Positions 23,641 to 27,652 of a stretch of DNA of 27,652 nt are shown here, piece after piece. A program made the translations under genes and the position numbers. The DNA lies in NCBI GenBank assembly GCA_040755195.1, contig JBFMBL010000035.1, positions 1 through 27,652 of the forward strand, written 5' to 3'. Each line of letters begins with the position of its first letter. The stretch's first letter is position 1. Source of the stretch: SURF-55 sp040755195. Its GTDB lineage: Bacteria; Bacillota; Desulfotomaculia; Desulfotomaculales; Ammonificaceae. The notes under the pieces were generated by a model. The model was given only the letters and a program-made list of their open reading frames with translations, searched no databases and was not told where the DNA came from.

Positions 23641-24696
23641 TTATTTCAACGTCCAGAGCCAGATGACGATCTCAAAGGCGATAAGTATAACGATCGACAC
23701 CTCCAGGAGCAGAAAACGGTGGGTAACCAGCTCATCACTGAGCATGGCGTAATTCCTTTCAATAACGTCCACCTTCCGCTCGACGCTCTTGATCCACTCC
23801 CTGACCCGGAAGATGTTCAGCGCCGCCGCGTATACCCGCGCGTAAAAGACGTCCTCGGTTACCTTCAGCGCGTTCTGCACCCGCTCCGTGATCTCGGTGA
23901 CCTCTACCACCAGCTCCATCATCCGGCGCATGATGCGCCGGTACTTCCGCAAACGGCGGTACCCTCCCCGCCCCGCCTCCTCGATGGCGTCATACATGGC
24001 CGCAAGCTCGCCGTCAAGCACGCTGTCATAGTACCGTAATTCCAGAAGCTGTGCGTTGGCAAACTCGAGCAGGTCCGGAATGTCGGTGCTGCCTTCCGGG
24101 TCGTAAACCAGCGCCGCATCCCAGGTGATTATTGCGCTGTCCTCGCCGTAGGAAAAGTGATTCTTCAAGGTTTCCCTGCGCATCTCCTGGCTTATCGTTC
24201 CCGGCTCGGCTAAAAGGAGCGGTACCGGATCCCAGTCGCGCGGCCAGTCCTCAAAGAAAAAGACCACGAAATCTTCCGCAAATCCTGTGAGCCCTTCACC
24301 GGCGAGAGCCGGAACCAACGCCTTTAAGACACTATCCCTGTAGAAGGAAAAAACGTGCTCAAAACAGTCGGGTTCGCTGACCGGGATGGACAGCTTCCTG
24401 AGATCCTCATAATCAAAATCGTCCGGTAATGAAAGTCGGATGACTATTCCCAAAACCCCGAAATCATAGACCCTGGCACTGGGCGCCGCCGGGAATTCTC
24501 TATCTCCGACCTGAATCATACGGCCTTCAAGCTCCACGGTCAGCGGCGGGTTTTTGAATTCGATAGCCTTGGGGCGAACCCGCGAGAGTTTGAGCCGTGA
24601 AACCGGCTTCTCTACCGACAGGACTTGCTCAGCCTTCAAAAGATCGATTTCCTGCGCTATGTCATACAAGCGGTACAGCAAGACCGAACCGCGCAT
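23641..24696 (-). CDS. RMD1/DUF155-like membrane protein
   Basis: The 351-aa protein has the features of the RMD1/DUF155 family: an N-terminal globular part, FANAQLLELRYYDSVLDGEL (about residues 200-220), a basic helical region RRLRKYRRIMRRMMELVVEV, and the C-terminal block ERNYAMLSDELVTHRFLLLE running into one hydrophobic helix (SIVILIAFEIVIWLW), which anchors the C-terminus. Function in bacteria is unknown; eukaryotic relatives act in organelle membranes. ATG follows AGGAG by 9 nt. It lies downstream of the radical SAM gene with repeats between. Confidence 0.85.
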   Translation of the reverse strand: MRGSVLLYRLYDIAQEIDLLKAEQVLSVEKPVSRLKLSRVRPKAIEFKNPPLTVELEGRMIQVGDREFPAAPSARVYDFGVLGIVIRLSLPDDFDYEDLRKLSIPVSEPDCFEHVFSFYRDSVLKALVPALAGEGLTGFAEDFVVFFFEDWPRDWDPVPLLLAEPGTISQEMRRETLKNHFSYGEDSAIITWDAALVYDPEGSTDIPDLLEFANAQLLELRYYDSVLDGELAAMYDAIEEAGRGGYRRLRKYRRIMRRMMELVVEVTEITERVQNALKVTEDVFYARVYAAALNIFRVREWIKSVERKVDVIERNYAMLSDELVTHRFLLLEVSIVILIAFEIVIWLWTLK

Positions 24697-24844
24697 TCTT
24701 ATTTACTCCTGCGATGATTTTTCCTGCGAATCCGCTGCGGGAGAAAGCGAAAACCGCACCGGAGTTCTGTATTTTATCACTATTTTACCCGCTTGCAGCC
24801 GGCACCGATCAAGAATGCCTTTGGTGTTAAACGTCCCTTTAATC

Positions 24845-24962
24845 TCGAACTTAGAACTCCGAACTTTTATCGAACGTCGCAACGTCGAAGGTCGAACGTT
24901 GAACATCGAACCTTGCCCCTTGTACCCTAACTTCGAACTTAGAACTTAGAACTTAGAACTTT
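24845..24962. repeat. Heptamer repeat array overlapping the radical SAM gene end
   Basis: GAACTTA units, CGAACGT/CGAAGGT/CGAACGT units and a perfect AACTTAG run (about 24935-24960) form the array. The last units lie inside the C-terminal codons of the TIGR01212 gene and provide its TAA stop. The rest of the 242-bp spacer to 24697 shows no gene. Confidence 0.88.
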
Positions 24963-25862
24963 ACCAAGGCCGCTTCCCTGCCGCGTATCACGCCGTTCAA
25001 GCTCCCTGTCGATCGCGTCTATCACCCGGGTCTTACTCATTCCCCAGCGCGGCGCTATCAGGAACGCGTCGTCAGCCGCATCACTCACGAGACGCAGGAC
25101 CGTAATCCCGGGAGACAGGTGCTCGATAAAATCACTGGCCAGAGAAACGTATTCGGTGACGGTCAGGGTTTTGATCTCGCCTTGCTCCCATTCCTCAGCA
25201 AGAGGTGTGCCTTTAAAAACCTGCAGGTGATGCAGTTTCACCCCGTCCACACGGATCGCGCTTAAGGAACGCGCCGTTTGAAGTATTTCGCTTCGTAACT
25301 CCCCCGGCAGGCCGATGATTACATGCGCGCCGATGTATATCCCCCGGTCCCTGGTGCGTTCCACGGCATCTACGAACGCCGCGAAATCGTGACCGCGGTT
25401 AATCCTTTTGAGTGTTTCATCATGAGAAGACTGGAGCCCGTACTCCACCCAGACCATCCAGCGACCGGTGTAGGTTTGAAGAAGATCAAGCACCTGGTCG
25501 GGCACACAATCCGGACGCGTGGCGATGCACAGTCCGACCATCTCCGGGTCCGACAGCGCCTCCTCATAAAGCCGACGCAGGTGTTCCACCGGCGCGTACG
25601 TGTTGGTATAGGCCTGAAAGTAGGCGAGATAGCTTCCACTACCTTGTTTTGCGTGTTTGAATCTTCGGATCTGTTCCGTTACCGACAGGTTCTGCTCGGC
25701 GAACGGGCTGAAGGCTCTGTTTACGCAAAACGTACACCCGCCCCTTCCCGCAGTACCGTCACGGTTCGGGCAGCCAAAACCGGCATCCAGCGGTATCTTG
25801 CTTACCATTGTCTTAAAGTGCTCCCGCAGGAACTTGCGGAAGGTGTAATAACGCTTTTCCAT
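24939..25862 (-). CDS. TIGR01212 family radical SAM protein (YtqA-like)
   Basis: The cluster motif CPNRDGTAGRGGCTFC (C31, C43, C46) with its unusual C-x11-C-x2-C spacing, plus YLAYFQAYTNTYAP, GLCIATRPDCVPD, WVEYGLQSSHDETLKRINRGHD and GAHVIIGLPGE, defines this radical SAM family of unknown substrate related to Elp3/MiaB-type enzymes. I place the start at ATG 25862 (GAGAGG 6 nt upstream); 14 more upstream codons are open but overlap the PIN gene. The last residues VLSSKF and the stop codon come from the AACTTAG heptamer array, so the native C-terminus may have been replaced. Length is 307 aa. Confidence 0.93.
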   Translation of the reverse strand: MEKRYYTFRKFLREHFKTMVSKIPLDAGFGCPNRDGTAGRGGCTFCVNRAFSPFAEQNLSVTEQIRRFKHAKQGSGSYLAYFQAYTNTYAPVEHLRRLYEEALSDPEMVGLCIATRPDCVPDQVLDLLQTYTGRWMVWVEYGLQSSHDETLKRINRGHDFAAFVDAVERTRDRGIYIGAHVIIGLPGELRSEILQTARSLSAIRVDGVKLHHLQVFKGTPLAEEWEQGEIKTLTVTEYVSLASDFIEHLSPGITVLRLVSDAADDAFLIAPRWGMSKTRVIDAIDRELERRDTRQGSGLGKVLSSKF

Positions 25863-25875
25863 CCATTGCCTCTCT

Positions 25876-26349
25876 TTAAAATTTTTCCCGTTCAAGAAAG
25901 GCATGCGCCGTAAGAATCACAACGCCGTCGTATTCCCCTATCCGCAAAAGGTGCCTGTCCTGAGAAACGATGTAGGCCGCCTTCCCCGCCACCGCACACT
26001 CCAGCAGCCTGTTGTCGGAAGGGTCATCCCTGATCACACTGAGTTTGAAACCAGGCTCGATGCAAATCAGGTTTTCGTTGTGCAACAGCCTCCCCAGGAC
26101 ACGTTCCCTGCGGTCCACCGCCTCTTTCGATCCAAAACGCATCCGCGAAAAGGTGTGGAGGTACTCCTCCCTCAACGCCGGACTCACAAGAACGTCGAAT
26201 TTACCCCCGAGCCACAAATTAACAACACGGCCCGAAGCCTTCACGGGGTTTATCAAACCACCCATGACCACGTTGGTGTCTACCACGATACGCGGAGGCT
26301 GCTGTAAAACCTCTGGATTGTCTACTGGAGGAATCCCATCCATTCGCAT
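25876..26349 (-). CDS. PIN-domain putative RNase (toxin-like)
   Basis: IVVDTNVVMGG (D24), ALREEYLHTF (E61/E62), DDPSDNRLLECA (D112) and SQDRHLL (D131) give the acidic quartet of a PIN nuclease of the COG1569 type, often the toxin of a toxin-antitoxin pair; no antitoxin gene is adjacent. I use ATG 26349 (GGGAG upstream). A longer frame starts at GTG 26403, which overlaps the acylphosphatase stop (GTGA) and could be translationally coupled. The first 20 residues and the longer extension contain LQQP twice, encoded by copies of the 17-mer repeat GGAGGCTGCTGTAAAAC (26294-26310, and a variant at 26373), so repeat insertion has probably altered the N-terminus. Confidence 0.8.
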   Translation of the reverse strand: MRMDGIPPVDNPEVLQQPPRIVVDTNVVMGGLINPVKASGRVVNLWLGGKFDVLVSPALREEYLHTFSRMRFGSKEAVDRRERVLGRLLHNENLICIEPGFKLSVIRDDPSDNRLLECAVAGKAAYIVSQDRHLLRIGEYDGVVILTAHAFLEREKF

Positions 26350-26399
26350 GTTTGTGTTTTCTCCCGCACGCAGTGGCTGCTGCAAAAAGGTGCCGGTTA

Positions 26400-26678
26400 T
26401 CACCGCCGGATGCTAAAACCTTCATACTCCCCGCGCCAACTCTCCCGCTCGACGTTAACCCCGGTTACACGCGCGAAAGGCGGGCCTTTGCGGCACCACG
26501 CCACAACCGCTTCAACGGCTTCCTCTTCTCCTTCCAGAACCGCCTCCACAGAACCGTCGGCCAGGTTCCTTACCCAGCCGGTAACCCCTGCTTCCATCGC
26601 CTTTTCCTGGGTGTGACCACGGAAGTAAACCCCTTGCACCCGGCCGGTTACAACAACGTGCGCCCGGATCTTCGGCAA
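26400..26678 (-). CDS. acyP: Acylphosphatase
   Basis: Acylphosphatase hydrolyses carboxyl-phosphate bonds of small acyl phosphates in the cytoplasm. VVVTGRVQGVYFRGHTQEKA (R20 binds phosphate), GWVRNLADGSVEAVLEG (N38 catalytic) and the closing EYEGFSIRR are diagnostic. TTG at 26678 preceded by GGAGGAGGAGG gives 92 aa, the standard length; the frame is open 13 codons further up but there it derives from a CCGCCAAGACGCCAAG repeat. The stop overlaps a possible GTG of the PIN gene. Confidence 0.93.
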   Translation of the reverse strand: MPKIRAHVVVTGRVQGVYFRGHTQEKAMEAGVTGWVRNLADGSVEAVLEGEEEAVEAVVAWCRKGPPFARVTGVNVERESWRGEYEGFSIRR

Positions 26679-26710
26679 TCTTTTAACCTCCTCCTCCGGA
26701 AATAAATCAA

Positions 26711-26753
26711 CCGCCAAGACGCCAAGATCAGATCCTTAATCCTTCATCCTTCA
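26711..26753. repeat. Short tandem repeats at the YkgJ-type gene end
   Basis: CCGCCAAGACGCCAAG (26711-26726) is followed by CCTTAAT, CCTTCAT, CCTTCAC heptamers (26733-26753). The heptamers encode the last residues (KDEGLRI) of the YkgJ-type protein, and CCTTCAT is the same word as in the 4950-4995 block. Confidence 0.8.
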
Positions 26754-27393
26754 CAAGCAGCTCCCGCCAGAGCCTCCTTGGAACCACCTGGCGCAGCGGC
26801 ACCATATTATACCGCCATTTACCGTGAAAAGGCGTTTTCGGCCAGTCCCGCTCGTCAACCGCGGGATTCTCGGCGTAATGAATAACACGGTTTGTCTTCA
26901 GCCACCGGCGCACCAATTCGTCTTCACCTTCATTTGCCACCGCTTCCCTCAAGGCCTGCACCCGCTCTGTCGCCGGCGAGCATATAAAGGTCTGGCAGAC
27001 AAACGGGCGAACCGGGTACACCCGGCAGGTGCGGTTTTTGCGGTTAAGAAAAATGCAGCGCCCATCATCGAGCAAGCGCAGGGTGATGTCAACGACCGGG
27101 CCTCTAACGCTCACCGTCGTATAGCGCGTGATAAAACCGCTTAACGACTTTACATCCATTGCCACTGACAGGGTGAAACAGTCGATAATGGTTAACGGCG
27201 CCCGTTCGGCGCAGCAGCGGTCGCAGCCGAAACACTCAGACTGCCCCGAATTACGCTGCCTTGACAGCTTCAGGCGTAGAAAGGCTTTGTTTACGGCGTC
27301 AAGGTAGTCCTGCACCGTTACCGTTTTCTCGTTTACGACCACATCGTATCCCAAAGACTCACCAAAACGCCTTGGGAGAACACTTACGGCCAA
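26728..27393 (-). CDS. YkgJ-family cysteine cluster protein
   Basis: CFGCDRCCAERAPLTIID (about residues 54-71) and DDGRCIFLNRKNRTCRVYPVRPFVCQTFIC (cut here: key cysteines near 113, 122 and 132) form the zinc or iron-chelating cluster of YkgJ-family (UPF0153-like) proteins, whose function is unknown. The 221-aa protein starts at TTG 27393 with an AGGGAAGGGG ribosome site. The last seven residues KDEGLRI arise from AAGGATG-type heptamers, the third case of a repeat-derived tail in this window. A possible -10 (TATACT, 27431-27426 on the minus strand) lies upstream with a poor -35. Confidence 0.88.
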   Translation of the reverse strand: MAVSVLPRRFGESLGYDVVVNEKTVTVQDYLDAVNKAFLRLKLSRQRNSGQSECFGCDRCCAERAPLTIIDCFTLSVAMDVKSLSGFITRYTTVSVRGPVVDITLRLLDDGRCIFLNRKNRTCRVYPVRPFVCQTFICSPATERVQALREAVANEGEDELVRRWLKTNRVIHYAENPAVDERDWPKTPFHGKWRYNMVPLRQVVPRRLWRELLVKDEGLRI

Positions 27394-27527
27394 AAAGCTG
27401 CCCCTTCCCTTATTGCTTAACTCTTAGTATACAAAAGAGAGAAGTTTTTCGCCATCAGCACGAGACACATCGGACAGTTTTGGGCATTGATCATGGGTTG
27501 AACACGGCCGTTATTGCCCTAAATTAC

Positions 27528-27652
27528 GTGGTTGAAGCCATGGCTTCACACCGGCCTTACCGTCCGGCGCTGGGTATTGACAAAGCTTTGGAGGAAATAG
27601 CGAAGAACAGGGGTGTTCTTTATGATCCTGAGGTTTCAGACGCCTGCATGAG
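27528..27652 (+). pseudogene. HD-GYP domain C-terminal fragment, running off the right edge
   Basis: VVEAMASHRPYRPALG, IDKALEEIAKNRGVLYDP and EVSDACM are the conserved C-terminal part of HD-GYP cyclic-di-GMP phosphodiesterases. The frame stays open leftward to the complement of the YkgJ gene, but the translation there (TVLGIDHGLNTAVIALNY) no longer resembles the domain and the catalytic HD...HHE and GYP motifs are absent. So it is most likely a 5'-truncated remnant; the 3' part continues outside the window. Confidence 0.65.

Overview
The window looks like part of an anaerobic, spore-forming, Gram-positive genome, most likely Peptococcaceae / Desulfotomaculia-like. This is inferred from a spore-photolyase family protein, a YtaF-type sporulation membrane protein, a selenocysteine formate dehydrogenase with Tat signal, a molybdenum-cofactor gene cluster, an AprA-family flavoprotein, frequent TTG/GTG starts and strong GGAGG ribosome binding sites. 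The scaffold has one 100-N gap (2880-2979) whose flanks are an identical 127-bp overlap, so nothing appears to be missing there.

Almost everything is on the minus strand. Reading in that direction from the right edge: a YkgJ-type Cys-cluster protein, acylphosphatase, PIN-domain protein and TIGR01212 radical SAM enzyme (27393-24939); an RMD1/DUF155-like membrane protein, an MBL-fold hydrolase, PolX, a coiled-coil hypothetical and a DUF502 membrane protein (24696-19667); an MFS transporter and YtaF (19372-17260). Next comes the formate dehydrogenase block (16744-11309): a Sec-containing catalytic subunit, a four-cluster ferredoxin subunit, the FdhE accessory protein and a small exported tetraheme cytochrome. 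It is followed by an exported hypothetical protein and a SplB-like radical SAM protein. The last group is cofactor genes (two moeA types, moaC, mogA) with lgt, then a DUF1284 gene across the false gap. The left edge holds a partial AprA-like flavoprotein. Only one gene of unknown function (1862-2548), a possible short ORF at 2621, and an HD-GYP remnant at the right edge are on the plus strand.

The functional theme is formate oxidation. MoaC, MogA and the two MoeA proteins make and metallate the pterin cofactor needed by the formate dehydrogenase. FdhE matures it. The beta subunit and possibly the tetraheme cytochrome take its electrons on the outer face of the membrane. No membrane gamma subunit is present.

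The most unusual feature is between the genes. At least ten intergenic stretches consist of short tandem repeats with a strict 7-nt period but different heptamers at each site (GTTCTAC, GGACTGA, CCTTCAT, TGCGTTC, GTCGGAC, TTCTGGA, AGTAGTC, AACTTAG and others). They often start at or a few bases after a stop codon. In three genes they run into the reading frame and supply the C-terminal tail. They occur alongside hairpin-containing repeat elements of about 200 bp (13441-13640, 19391-19657) and a MITE-like element with 17-bp terminal inverted repeats (7662-7863).
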